Source: Ruminiclostridium sp. | GTDB taxonomy: Bacteria > Bacillota > Clostridia > Oscillospirales > Ruminococcaceae | Assembly (NCBI GenBank): GCA_017935365.1 | Contig: JAGBHT010000014.1 | Span: 1-33,889 of the forward strand | Direction: 5' to 3' | DNA: 33,889 nucleotides | Shown here: positions 17,063 through 25,147 of the stretch, piece after piece | Layout of the letters: every line of letters begins with the position of its first letter | Position numbering within the stretch: the stretch's first letter is position 1 | Made by a program: the position numbers and the translations under genes | Notes under the pieces: model-generated | Database searches by the model: none | The model's input: only the letters and a program-made list of their open reading frames with translations | Told to the model about the DNA's origin: nothing

Positions 17063-17650
17063 TTATCTCTTTGCAATTACCTTATCAACAAGGCCGTAAG
17101 CACAAGCCTCTTCTGCCGAAAGGAAGTTATCTCTTTCGCAGTCCTTGTGGAGCTGTTCATAGCTCTTGCCGCAGTTTTCTGCCATTATCTTTTCAAGTGT
17201 TTCTCTTGTCTTTTCAAGGTACTTTGCGTGGATCGTGATATCGGTCTGCTGACCGCTCAGTCCGCCGCTTATAAGGGGCTGGTGTATCATAACTTCTGAG
17301 TTCGGCAGGCAGAAACGCTTGCCTTTTGCACCGCTTGAAAGCAGGAACGCGCCCATAGAAGCCGCCATACCAACGCAAATTGTCGATACGTCGCACTTGA
17401 TGTAATTCATAGTGTCGTATATAGCCATACCTGCGGAGATAGAACCGCCGGGGCTGTTGATATAAAGGCTGATGTCTTTGTCAGGGTCCTGACCCTCAAG
17501 GAACAGTAGCTGTGCAACTACCAGTCCCGCAGTAACATTGTTTACTTCTTCGTTAAGCATTATAATTCTGTCGTTAAGCAGTCTTGAGAAAATATCATAT
17601 GCTCTTTCTCCTCTGCCTGTCTGTTCAATGACGGTTGGTACTAAACTCAT
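17063..17650 (-). CDS. clpP: ATP-dependent Clp protease proteolytic subunit ClpP
   Basis: The 195-residue protein has the ClpP triad: Ser98 in '[14 protein letters not shown]', His123 in 'SEVMIHQPL' and Asp170 in '[14 protein letters not shown]'. The '[19 protein letters not shown]' oxyanion segment is present. It forms the tetradecameric peptidase that works with ClpX, encoded next. I use the ATG at 17650: AGGAG lies 4 bases before it, whereas the upstream in-frame ATG at 17668 has no ribosome site. A second, divergent ClpP-fold protease (tepA) lies at 11715-12635. Confidence 0.97.
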   Translation of the reverse strand: MSLVPTVIEQTGRGERAYDIFSRLLNDRIIMLNEEVNNVTAGLVVAQLLFLEGQDPDKDISLYINSPGGSISAGMAIYDTMNYIKCDVSTICVGMAASMGAFLLSSGAKGKRFCLPNSEVMIHQPLISGGLSGQQTDITIHAKYLEKTRETLEKIMAENCGKSYEQLHKDCERDNFLSAEEACAYGLVDKVIAKR

Positions 17651-17688
17651 AAAACTCCTGCCTTTCATTATTTCATACAGACAATAAA

Positions 17689-17717
17689 GAGCTTTCCATA
17701 TACGATACAGAAAGCTC
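17689..17717 (-). terminator. Weak hairpin between tig and clpP
   Basis: GAGCTTTC (17689-17696) pairs with GAAAGCTC (17710-17717). On the minus strand it is followed by TTTATTGT. This may lower clpP transcription relative to tig, or be a processing site. Confidence 0.35.
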
Positions 17718-17734
17718 CCGATTGTAAAACTAAA

Positions 17735-19027
17735 TTATTCAGTAACTTCGGTTACGTCTGCACTCTCACGAACGATGTCGAATGCCTTTTCAACCTCAAG
17801 ATCCTTTCTGAGAGCTTCCTCAGCAACGAGAGCCTTTACCTTGTCAAGCTCCATCTTGTAGTTTTCAGCCATCTCAGCGTATTCCTTCTCAACGTCCTCA
17901 TCTGTAACGGTAACGTTTTCGATCTGAGCGATCTTCTCAAGAGCAAGTCTCAGCTTAACCTGCTTAGCAGCGGGTTCCTTGAAGTTCTCCTTGAACTGCT
18001 CGATTGTTGTGTTTGTGAACTTCAGGTAATCAGCAACTGTGATACCCTGGTATCTGTTTCTGTATTCCCAGTCACGAACGAGGTCGTCAACACGGTTGTT
18101 GATCATAGCATCGGGGATCTCGCCCTCAAGCTTCTCGATAACAGCGTCTGTGATGTCAGCGTCAAGCTTAGCGTCAGCGGCGTTCTTAGCGTTCTCTTCA
18201 AGCTTAGCTCTGATGTCAGCCTTGAATTCGTCAAGTGTATCGAAATCGCTTACGTCCTTAGCAAACTCGTCATCAAGCTCAGCGTATTCCTTAGCCTTGA
18301 TCTCGTGGATCTTGCACTTGAATACTGCGGGCTTGCCCTTTAAGTTTTCAGCGTTGTAGTTCTCGGGGAATGTAACGTTAACATCAAACTCTTCGTCGAT
18401 GTTGTGTCCAACCATGCCGTCCTCAAAGCCAGGGATAAACTGACCGCTGCCGATCTCAAGTGAGAAGTGCTCAGCCTTGCCGCCCTCGAAAGGCTGACCG
18501 TCAACAAAACCTTCAAAGTCAAATACTGCTGTATCGCCCTTCTGAAGTGCTCTATCTGTAACGTCGATTATTCTTGCGTCCTTCTCCTGGTATCTCTTGA
18601 GTTCGTTTGCAACATCTTCGTCAGTTACAGTCTTGACAGTCTTGTTTACCTTTATACCCTTGTAGTCCTTGATTTCAACTTCGGGCTTTGTTGTGAAAGT
18701 AGCCTTGAAAGAAACACCGTTCTCCTTGCTTACTTCTGTTACTTCGATATTGGGCATATCAACAACTTCAAGCTTGAGTTCGTCAATAACCTCAGCAACG
18801 CTCTTCTGGTACATACCGTTTACAGCATCTTCATAGAAAACGCCTTCGCCGTACTCAGCCTCGATTATCTTACGGGGTGCCTTGCCCTTTCTGAAACCGG
18901 GAACGTTGATGTTCTTTTTCTTCTTTAAATAAGCTGCCTGTACTGCCTGCTCGAATTCTTCGGCTGTTGCCTTGAATTCTACTTCAACCGTATTTGTAGC
19001 GGTCTTGTTGTTTGAAATGATCTCCAT
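17735..19027 (-). CDS. tig: Trigger factor
   Basis: The 430-residue protein has the three trigger factor domains: an N-terminal ribosome-binding domain with the signature 'NVPGFRKGKAPRKIIEAEYG', an FKBP-like peptidyl-prolyl isomerase domain ('LQKGDTAVFDFEGFVDGQPF' to 'VTFPENY'), and an alpha-helical C-terminal chaperone domain. It meets nascent chains at the ribosome exit. The ATG at 19027 is chosen because GGAGG lies 9 bases before it; the frame extends 8 codons further up without a ribosome site. clpP and clpX follow. Confidence 0.97.
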   Translation of the reverse strand: MEIISNNKTATNTVEVEFKATAEEFEQAVQAAYLKKKKNINVPGFRKGKAPRKIIEAEYGEGVFYEDAVNGMYQKSVAEVIDELKLEVVDMPNIEVTEVSKENGVSFKATFTTKPEVEIKDYKGIKVNKTVKTVTDEDVANELKRYQEKDARIIDVTDRALQKGDTAVFDFEGFVDGQPFEGGKAEHFSLEIGSGQFIPGFEDGMVGHNIDEEFDVNVTFPENYNAENLKGKPAVFKCKIHEIKAKEYAELDDEFAKDVSDFDTLDEFKADIRAKLEENAKNAADAKLDADITDAVIEKLEGEIPDAMINNRVDDLVRDWEYRNRYQGITVADYLKFTNTTIEQFKENFKEPAAKQVKLRLALEKIAQIENVTVTDEDVEKEYAEMAENYKMELDKVKALVAEEALRKDLEVEKAFDIVRESADVTEVTE

Positions 19028-19084
19028 TTGAAAAATCCTCCGTTTTTGCAAAGCCTTATATACGGCGATGCGTATTATTGTATT

Positions 19085-19780
19085 TTATTCCTGCACAAGT
19101 ACAGGTGTAAATTTAACATAGTCAGCCGACACCATTCTGTAGGTTACCCCGTCCCTAACGCCCTGGAATGCTTTAGGAAAGCACGGAGCGCCGTGAACGT
19201 GACCGTAGAAGCATCTTTTTACGGGATACTTCGACATTACGTCAAGAATGTAGTCATTCTGCTCGTTGCCGTATATCGGCGGGTAGTGTATAAATACCAC
19301 AGGCTCAAGACCTGTTGACATTGCAGCCTGAAGCGTTGCTTCCATTCTGCCGGCTTCTCTGAGTAATACAAGTTCATCCTGCGGCTCACCGTCATCGTTT
19401 ATCCAGCCTCTGGTTCCGCATATTGCAATGCCGCATTCGGCAAAAGCGTTGTTATGCAGGATTCTTATATTATCAAAGCCGTTTGTCTGTAAAAAGGTGT
19501 TCATTTTCTTTATTGTTGTCCACCAGTAATCGTGGTTGCCCTTTGAGATTATCTTCCTGCCGTGAAGTTTTTTACTCACAAACTCAAAATCGGGAAGAGC
19601 CTCCTCAAGCGACATTGCCCAGCTGAGATCACCGGGTATCACAACGCAATCATCTTCACCGACTATACTGTTCCAGTTGTTTTCGATACGCTCGGTGTAA
19701 TTTTCCCAGCCACCGAAAATATCCATCGGCTTTGGTCTGCCGAAAGGCAGATGAAGATCTCCCATTGTGAAAACTTTCAA
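19085..19780 (-). CDS. Calcineurin-like metallophosphoesterase
   Basis: The 231-residue protein has the five metal-binding blocks of the family: 'MGDLHLPF' (Asp8, His10), 'VIPGDLSWA' (Asp51), 'SKGNHDYWW' (Asn82, His83), 'FIHYPP' and 'FYGHVHG'. These bind two metals and cleave phosphate esters. The 'DLHLPFGRPKPMDIFGGWEN' start is typical of a Firmicutes phosphohydrolase group of unknown substrate. It lies 15 bases after thrC and 57 bases before tig. Confidence 0.9.
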   Translation of the reverse strand: MKVFTMGDLHLPFGRPKPMDIFGGWENYTERIENNWNSIVGEDDCVVIPGDLSWAMSLEEALPDFEFVSKKLHGRKIISKGNHDYWWTTIKKMNTFLQTNGFDNIRILHNNAFAECGIAICGTRGWINDDGEPQDELVLLREAGRMEATLQAAMSTGLEPVVFIHYPPIYGNEQNDYILDVMSKYPVKRCFYGHVHGAPCFPKAFQGVRDGVTYRMVSADYVKFTPVLVQE

Positions 19781-19795
19781 ATAAACTCTCCTTAA

Positions 19796-21289
19796 TTACT
19801 TGTTTATAAATTCAAGAACTGCCTTTGACATTTCTTCGGGCTTTATAGAACCTGTAAATCTTACGGGCTTGTTCTTGGTATCGGAAAGTGCCTTGGGGCA
19901 GGTTGTCTTAGTCAGCTTTTCGAGCTTGCCGATAAGTTCAAACTCGTCAACACCATCTGTTTCGCCGCCGAGTGCATCGTATACTGCAAAGCCGAACTTA
20001 TAGGGGTTAGCAGTAGAAGCGATAAGCGTCTTTGTGTTGTCGCCTGTCTTCTTCTTGTAATCCTCATATACCTTGTAAGCAACAGCTGTATGAGTATCCA
20101 TAAGGTAGCTGTATTCGCCGAATACTTCCTTGATAGCGCCCTTTGTTTCCTCATCGTTGCAGCAGCCTGCATAGAAGTTTTCCTTGATAGCAGCCTTTAC
20201 GCTGTCGTTTACTTCATATCTGCCGTCGTTCTTAAGAGCTGTAAACCACTCGTTTATCAGCTTGTCATCTTCACCTGTGAGGTGATACAGCAGTCTTTCA
20301 AGGTTGCTTGAAATAAGGATATCCATTGAGGGAGAAACAGTTGTGTAGAACTTTCTGTTTCTGTCGTAGATACCTGTATTTATAAAGTCGGTAAGTACAT
20401 TGTTTGCATTTGACGCACAAATGAGCTTGCCTATCGGGATACCCATCTGCTTAGCATAATATGCGGCAAGTATGTTACCGAAATTACCTGTGGGAACTAC
20501 TACGTTCAGCTTCTCACCGTACTTCAGTTCGCCGTCCTTGACGAGCTGTACATAAGAAGAAACGTAGTAGATTATCTGGGGAGCAAGTCTACCCCAGTTG
20601 ATGGAGTTTGCGCTTGAGAATACTGTGTTAGCCTTTTCAAGCTCAGCTATAACGCTCTTATCTGTGAATATCTGCTTAACACCGCTCTGGCAGTCATCGA
20701 AGTTGCCGACTACAGCGCATACGTTTACGTTGTTACCTTCCTGAGTTGTCATCTGACGCTTCTGCATATTGCTTACGCCGTCCTCAGGATAGAATACCAT
20801 TATTGAAGTGCCGTCAACATCCTTGAAGCCTTCAAGTGCGGCTTTACCTGTATCGCCGCTTGTAGCAACGAGGATAGAGATCTTCTTGCCGTCAATTGTC
20901 TTCTTGGCTGAAGTTGTAAGAAGATAAGGCAGGATCTGAAGTGCCATATCCTTGAATGCACAAGTAGGACCGTGCCACAGTTCAAGAATGTATGTACCGG
21001 GGATAAGGTGAGAAATTTCAGCAATATTGTCGGTAGCAAAATTCTTGTCGTTGTAAGCGCCGTTTACGCAGTGCTTTATCTCATCATCCGTAAAGTCAGT
21101 AAGGAAAAGTCTGAATATCTCGTAAGCTCTCTCGGCATACGACATATCACAAAGCGACATTATCTTCTCTTCTGAAAGCTTCGGAAGACTGTCGGGAACA
21201 AAAAGTCCGCCGTCAGCCGAAAGTCCCTGAGAGATAGCATAAGCGCTCGGTACATTTACCTTGACATCTCTGGTGCTTTTGTAGTTCAT
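19796..21289 (-). CDS. thrC: Threonine synthase
   Basis: The 497-residue protein belongs to the long, fungal/bacterial ThrC type. It has an N-terminal 'STRDVKVNVPSAYAISQGLS', the pyridoxal-phosphate lysine Lys113 in 'LWHGPTCAFKDMALQILPYL', the 'SILVATSGDTGKAALEGF' phosphate-binding stretch and 'VVPTGNFGNILAAYYAKQMG'. It converts O-phosphohomoserine to threonine. The ATG at 21289 has AAGGA 8 bases upstream; the ATG three codons earlier does not leave room for a ribosome site. No other threonine gene is beside it. Confidence 0.96.
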   Translation of the reverse strand: MNYKSTRDVKVNVPSAYAISQGLSADGGLFVPDSLPKLSEEKIMSLCDMSYAERAYEIFRLFLTDFTDDEIKHCVNGAYNDKNFATDNIAEISHLIPGTYILELWHGPTCAFKDMALQILPYLLTTSAKKTIDGKKISILVATSGDTGKAALEGFKDVDGTSIMVFYPEDGVSNMQKRQMTTQEGNNVNVCAVVGNFDDCQSGVKQIFTDKSVIAELEKANTVFSSANSINWGRLAPQIIYYVSSYVQLVKDGELKYGEKLNVVVPTGNFGNILAAYYAKQMGIPIGKLICASNANNVLTDFINTGIYDRNRKFYTTVSPSMDILISSNLERLLYHLTGEDDKLINEWFTALKNDGRYEVNDSVKAAIKENFYAGCCNDEETKGAIKEVFGEYSYLMDTHTAVAYKVYEDYKKKTGDNTKTLIASTANPYKFGFAVYDALGGETDGVDEFELIGKLEKLTKTTCPKALSDTKNKPVRFTGSIKPEEMSKAVLEFINK

Positions 21290-21307
21290 AGCAAACATCC
21301 TTCTTTG

Positions 21308-21721
21308 TTAAAATTGCGTTTCATATCCCGTAGTGTCGAATGCGTTCTCATAATAATTGAAATCAATCACACGCACAGCAGTACCGGACGAAACTGTTAC
21401 CTCCGCTATGTCATAACGGATTATTTTATCGGTGCCGTACTCGGCAAGAAATATGTCGGCAGTTGCTATTATCCTGCCCTTTTTCTTATATCCTACCGCT
21501 TCTGCCCCGCTTACAAGACTTCTGTACTTGCGTGTTTTCACTTCAACAAAAGCAAGTATATCTCCTTTTGTTGCAATGATATCTATCTCCCCGCAGGGTC
21601 TGCGGTAATTTCTGATTATAATATCATAGCCGTTTTTAATAAGATAATCTGCGGTGAAATCTTCGCCGAGTTTGCCTTTAACGGCTTTATCGTTACTTGT
21701 TTTCGGCATTTCTTGATTCAT
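21308..21721 (-). CDS. YraN family protein (UPF0102), endonuclease-like fold
   Basis: The 137-residue protein shows the UPF0102 core: 'KGKLGEDFTADYLIKNGYDI', 'RPCGEIDIIATKGDILAFVEVKTRK' and a C-terminal 'RYDIAEVTV'. The E/D...EVK pattern is that of a PD-(D/E)xK nuclease-like fold; the cellular role is not established. The gene overlaps the end of rnhB by 29 bases in another frame. A second ATG at 21709 is also possible; neither has a clear ribosome site, consistent with coupling. rnhB-yraN adjacency is common in Firmicutes. Confidence 0.9.
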   Translation of the reverse strand: MNQEMPKTSNDKAVKGKLGEDFTADYLIKNGYDIIIRNYRRPCGEIDIIATKGDILAFVEVKTRKYRSLVSGAEAVGYKKKGRIIATADIFLAEYGTDKIIRYDIAEVTVSSGTAVRVIDFNYYENAFDTTGYETQF

Positions 21722-22346
21722 AATACTTTACAAGAAAGCTCTTACGGTGAATGTCACTTGCACCGTATTTGTCAAGCATTTCATAATGGAGCTTTGTTCC
21801 GTAGCCCTTATGTTTTTCAAACATATACTGCGGGTACTTCAGTGCAAGCTCTTTCATATAGCGGTCACGCGCTACCTTTGCAAGGATCGATGCCGCCGCT
21901 ATAGATGCGCTTGTCGCATCACCCTTGACGATTGCCTTTTCCGGGATATCAAGCCCAGGTGTCCTGTTTCCGTCGATAAGAGCTGTATCGGGTTTGACTG
22001 AAAGCCCCTCATATGCTCTTCTCATAGCAAGCATTGCGGCGTTGAGAATATTTATGCTGTCAATTTCTTCGACCGACGCAGTAGCAATACAGTAACTTAC
22101 CGCTTTTTCGCATATTATGTCAAACAGCGCTTCGCGCTTCTTCTCTGTAAGCTTCTTGCTGTCATTTATTCCTTCGATTACGATATCATCTGGAAGTATC
22201 ACTGCCGCCGCATACACATTGCCTGCAAGAGGTCCTCTGCCTGCTTCGTCAATGCCGCAGATAACACCGTACTGTGCTCTCATTTCATTATCGTAAAGGA
22301 ACAGATCCTTTTTATCCTCAAGGTCTTTCGAGAGAGATTTTGCCAA
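21693..22346 (-). CDS. rnhB: Ribonuclease HII
   Basis: The protein has the RNase HII motifs 'GVICGIDEAGRGPLAGNVYA' (Asp33, Glu34 in the numbering used here), 'NDSKKLTEKKRE', 'TALIDGNRTP' and 'KGDATSASIAAASILAKVARD'. It cuts the RNA strand of RNA-DNA hybrids and at single ribonucleotides. The start is unusual: the frame has ATGs upstream (22418, 22367) inside ylqF without a ribosome site, but AGGAG (22355-22359) lies 8 bases before a TTG at 22344-22346. I use that TTG, giving 217 residues and a 29-base overlap with ylqF. Confidence 0.88.
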   Translation of the reverse strand: MAKSLSKDLEDKKDLFLYDNEMRAQYGVICGIDEAGRGPLAGNVYAAAVILPDDIVIEGINDSKKLTEKKREALFDIICEKAVSYCIATASVEEIDSINILNAAMLAMRRAYEGLSVKPDTALIDGNRTPGLDIPEKAIVKGDATSASIAAASILAKVARDRYMKELALKYPQYMFEKHKGYGTKLHYEMLDKYGASDIHRKSFLVKYYESRNAENK

Positions 22347-23166
22347 GTTTACCACTCCTGAATTCATCAAGCACTGCCGCCGCTGCTCTTTCGATATCGG
22401 GTTCGCCGCCCGAAACAAGCATACCGCGTTTTCTTGCTATCATCTCAAGGTCGGGATTTTCTGTATTCTCATCAAGCTTGTAGCGCGCAATAACGTTTCC
22501 CTTGTAGTTTTCCCACAGGAAACAAAGCAGGCTGTCCGCAAGCTCGCACACATCCATTACATCGTCCTTGATAGCGCCCGTATAACCGAGCTTTATCGCT
22601 ACCTGCTGGTCGTCGAACTTCGGCCAGAGTATTCCAGGAGTGTCGAGCAGTTCAAGCTCCTTGTCAAGAGATACCCACTGTGCACCTCTTGTAACACCCG
22701 GTCTGTCCTCGACCTTGGTTTTGCCCGCTTTTGAAATTCTGTTTATAAAAGAAGATTTACCGACATTCGGTATACCTACTACCATAACTCTAAGCGACTG
22801 ACCGACAAGACCTTTTGCCTTGCGTTTTGCAAGCAGATCCGAAAGCAAATTCTTGACGTTCGGTGTAAAAGCCTTTACGCCTTTACCGCTTCTGCAATCG
22901 CATATCATAGCCTTATAGCCCTGTGCCGTATAATATTTCTGCCATTCTGCGGTTACTTTCTCGTCCGCATAATCGCATTTATTAAGCAGGATAATCCTTG
23001 GCTTTGAGCCTGTTATCTCGCTTATAACGGGGTTTCTGCTGGATTCGGGTATTCTTGCGTCTACTATTTCGGCAACAGCGTCGACAAGCTTTAAACTTGC
23101 TTCTATCTGTCGCTTGGTTTTGGTCATATGACCCGGAAACCACTGTATATTGGATACCTGTGCCAT
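22318..23166 (-). CDS. ylqF: Ribosome biogenesis GTPase YlqF (RbgA)
   Basis: The 282-residue protein is a circularly permuted GTPase: G4 (NKCD, 62-65) precedes G1 ('VGIPNVGKSSF', 130-140) and G3 (DTPG, 175-178). The N-terminal 'IQWFPGHMTKTKRQI' is the RbgA signature and the C-terminal helices carry the ANTAR-like tail. It acts in late assembly of the 50S subunit. It lies 11 bases after lepB and overlaps rnhB, within the conserved rplS-lepB-ylqF-rnhB order. Confidence 0.96.
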   Translation of the reverse strand: MAQVSNIQWFPGHMTKTKRQIEASLKLVDAVAEIVDARIPESSRNPVISEITGSKPRIILLNKCDYADEKVTAEWQKYYTAQGYKAMICDCRSGKGVKAFTPNVKNLLSDLLAKRKAKGLVGQSLRVMVVGIPNVGKSSFINRISKAGKTKVEDRPGVTRGAQWVSLDKELELLDTPGILWPKFDDQQVAIKLGYTGAIKDDVMDVCELADSLLCFLWENYKGNVIARYKLDENTENPDLEMIARKRGMLVSGGEPDIERAAAAVLDEFRSGKLGKISLERP

Positions 23167-23177
23167 TAACCCTCCGT

Positions 23178-23777
23178 TTAAACTGTTCCCAGTGCGTTTA
23201 AAGGCCAGATCCTGAGATATGACTTACCCATTATGTAGCGCATATCGACCTGTCCTACGTCATTGCTTCTGCTGTCCTTGGAATTGTTTCTGTTATCACC
23301 CAGTACAAACACTTTGCCCTCTTCAACCGTGACTTCGCCGTTTATAGGGAAGTTTTCGGGAAGATTGGTCGGAGTATTTGTATACTCCTCTGTCAGCGCT
23401 TCGCCGTTTCTGTATACAACGCCGTTGATAAAATCTATTCTGATCTTATCTCCCGGCAGACCGATAACTCTTTTTACTATCGGCTTTCCGTAACTCTGTG
23501 TTGCCTCGTTATACAGCTTATCGGCATAAAGTATGACGATATCTCCGTACTGCGGAGTATAGAACATATCAGATACGATAAGTCTCTGCTGATCCTGAAG
23601 CGTCGGGACCATAGACTCACCGTCAACCGTGATCACACGGGCAAACAGTGCAAATATAACTATAAAGCACAATATGGCTGAAAAAATACTGCACATCCAG
23701 TCGAACATATCGGCAAAGAAATTCTTGTTGTCAGCAGTGCCGTTATTCTCTTTTTCTGTCAAGTTCTTTTCTTCCAT
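23178..23777 (-). CDS. lepB: Signal peptidase I
   Basis: The 199-residue protein has a short cytoplasmic part, one membrane segment (~29-50) and an outer catalytic domain. The Ser-Lys dyad is Ser55 in 'VDGESMVPTLQDQQR' and Lys102 in 'GKPIVKRVIGLPGDKI'; box E is 'VFVLGDNRNNSKDSRSNDVG'. It removes signal peptides of exported proteins. The ATG at 23777 is used because AAGGGA lies 6 bases before it. The gene is downstream of rplS in the usual Firmicutes order. Confidence 0.95.
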   Translation of the reverse strand: MEEKNLTEKENNGTADNKNFFADMFDWMCSIFSAILCFIVIFALFARVITVDGESMVPTLQDQQRLIVSDMFYTPQYGDIVILYADKLYNEATQSYGKPIVKRVIGLPGDKIRIDFINGVVYRNGEALTEEYTNTPTNLPENFPINGEVTVEEGKVFVLGDNRNNSKDSRSNDVGQVDMRYIMGKSYLRIWPLNALGTV

Positions 23778-23865
23778 AGTGCGTCCCTTCAAAACAAAAT
23801 ATCGAATTTATGCAGTGGCAAAATGCCACTGCCTTGAAAATTCGATGAGGAAATGATGTAAGGTC

Positions 23866-24207
23866 TTAGATCTTGGACTTAACCTTAGCTGCCTTACCAA
23901 CTCTGTCACGAAGATAATAGAGCTTAGCTCTGCGAACCTTACCTTCTCTTACAACTTCAACCTTTTCTACTGTAGGTGAGTGAAGAGGGAATACTCTTTC
24001 GATACCGCAACCGTGAGCTACTCTTCTTACTGTGAATGTTTCACTTACGCCGCCGTGCTTCTTGGCGATAACTGTACCCTCGAATATCTGGATACGGAAC
24101 TTGTCACCTTCAGCGATGCGTACGTGTACCTTAACTGTGTCACCTACGTTGAACTGAGGTGCATCTGCCTTAAGGCTGTCCTGTGCAATGAGTTTTAATG
24201 CGTCCAT
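23866..24207 (-). CDS. rplS: 50S ribosomal protein L19
   Basis: The 113-residue protein is full-length L19, with '[20 protein letters not shown]', '[14 protein letters not shown]', '[20 protein letters not shown]' and a basic C-terminus '[18 protein letters not shown]'. It sits at the interface of the two subunits. AGGAGG lies 4-5 bases before the ATG. A structured leader of ~200 bases and its own promoter lie upstream. lepB starts 88 bases after its stop. Confidence 0.98.
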   Translation of the reverse strand: MDALKLIAQDSLKADAPQFNVGDTVKVHVRIAEGDKFRIQIFEGTVIAKKHGGVSETFTVRRVAHGCGIERVFPLHSPTVEKVEVVREGKVRRAKLYYLRDRVGKAAKVKSKI

Positions 24208-24407
24208 GTTTTCCTCCTGGTTTTCGGATATTCTTGTACCGGCTTATCCTCCGTGCGTTTTCTGCGCCACGGACAACGGCAACTTTTGCCGTTAAATACA
24301 GCGGACTACCCGTTTTAATGTCTTTGTGCTATTCGCACTAACGGCATTAAACACGCTGACAGTATATGCCAAAAGGCATACTTATACCCTCAGCGGATTT
24401 CAAATGC
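24208..24407 (-). promoter_or_regulatory. Structured 5' leader of rplS (candidate L19 autoregulatory leader)
   Basis: The ~200-base leader can form several hairpins in series (minus-strand reading): TATGCC-TTTT-GGCATA; TTTAATG ... CATTAAA enclosing GTGC-GCAC; AACGGCAA ... TTGCCGTT; and TCCGTG-GCG ... CGC-ACGGA, the last ~45 bases before the ATG. Many Firmicutes rplS genes have a leader RNA thought to bind L19; whether this matches that known family was not tested. No T run follows any stem, so control would be on translation. Confidence 0.5.
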
Positions 24408-24413
24408 TTTAAT

Positions 24414-24442
24414 ATTATAGCACCTTTATACGAAATTTGCAA
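24414..24442 (-). promoter_or_regulatory. Promoter of the rplS operon
   Basis: Reading leftward, TTGCAA (24437-24442) and TATAAT (24414-24419) have a 17-base spacer ending GTGC (extended -10). The 24443-24508 stretch before it holds only the palindrome CGGTAATTACCG (24463-24474) with no run of T on the minus strand. Confidence 0.8.
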
Positions 24443-24508
24443 TAGTTTTTTGTGAATTTTTTCGGTAATTACCGCAGTTTTCGCATATCGGCACACTATA
24501 ACCGTGAA

Positions 24509-25147
24509 TTATTCAAACTGTGTTCCGTCTTTACAAAGTATACCTGTTCTTACTATATCAAGCCTTTCGGTTTCCTCACCGCTGAACTTCTCAAAAGCGT
24601 CAAAGAAAAGCGACGGATTAAGCGTAAAGTCACAGCCTGACGGCATTATAAGAGTAAAATGGCCTCTTTCATAATCCTTTATTTCTGTGAACGGCTTTAT
24701 ATCAAGCGTGGTGATACCTTTCTTTGTCTTCTTCTCTACTTCAACAGACGGCAGTTTCATAAACTCCTCAAACTTGTCATAATCGCAGACAATATTGACA
24801 GAATAGACCGATTTTTCTATTTCCGTATGTTTTTTCACCGGCAGAGCCACTCTGATTATTCTTATATCCGGTGGTAAAACCGCATTGAGCATGTCGCGTA
24901 CCGCGTCAAAATCGATCTGCTCGGTAAGCTTGATATCCATCGACTCGTTTATGCCCTCGCTTCCGAGCGAAAGCGGAAGATTGACATTGACATAAGTATG
25001 CGGATTGAAACCCTGCGTATGCCATATCGGAATATCGGTACGCCTTATCGCGCGCTGAAAACAGGTGATAAGGTCAAGCGCCGATATATATTTTGCTCTG
25101 CCCGTCTTTGAAAAGAACAGGCGGACAGCGATATTATTCTCATTCAT
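24509..25147 (-). CDS. Radical SAM-linked DUF2344 protein (TIGR03936 type)
   Basis: The 212-residue protein matches the DUF2344 family: 'VRLFFSKTGRAKYISALDLI', 'RAIRRTDIPIWHTQGFNPHT' and 'LPLSLGSEGINESMDIKL'. The family is encoded next to, or fused to, the TIGR03960 radical-SAM protein, as here; the reaction is unknown. Its ATG overlaps the stop of the radical-SAM gene by 8 bases, so the two are coupled and probably form one system. In this family the C-terminal part varies. Confidence 0.9.
   Translation of the reverse strand: MNENNIAVRLFFSKTGRAKYISALDLITCFQRAIRRTDIPIWHTQGFNPHTYVNVNLPLSLGSEGINESMDIKLTEQIDFDAVRDMLNAVLPPDIRIIRVALPVKKHTEIEKSVYSVNIVCDYDKFEEFMKLPSVEVEKKTKKGITTLDIKPFTEIKDYERGHFTLIMPSGCDFTLNPSLFFDAFEKFSGEETERLDIVRTGILCKDGTQFE

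Noticed and set aside
24463..24474. Palindrome CGGTAATTACCG as terminator of the DUF2344 gene
   Set aside because: On the minus strand it lies upstream of, not after, the gene end at 24509 in the needed T-run context; the run there is of A, not T.
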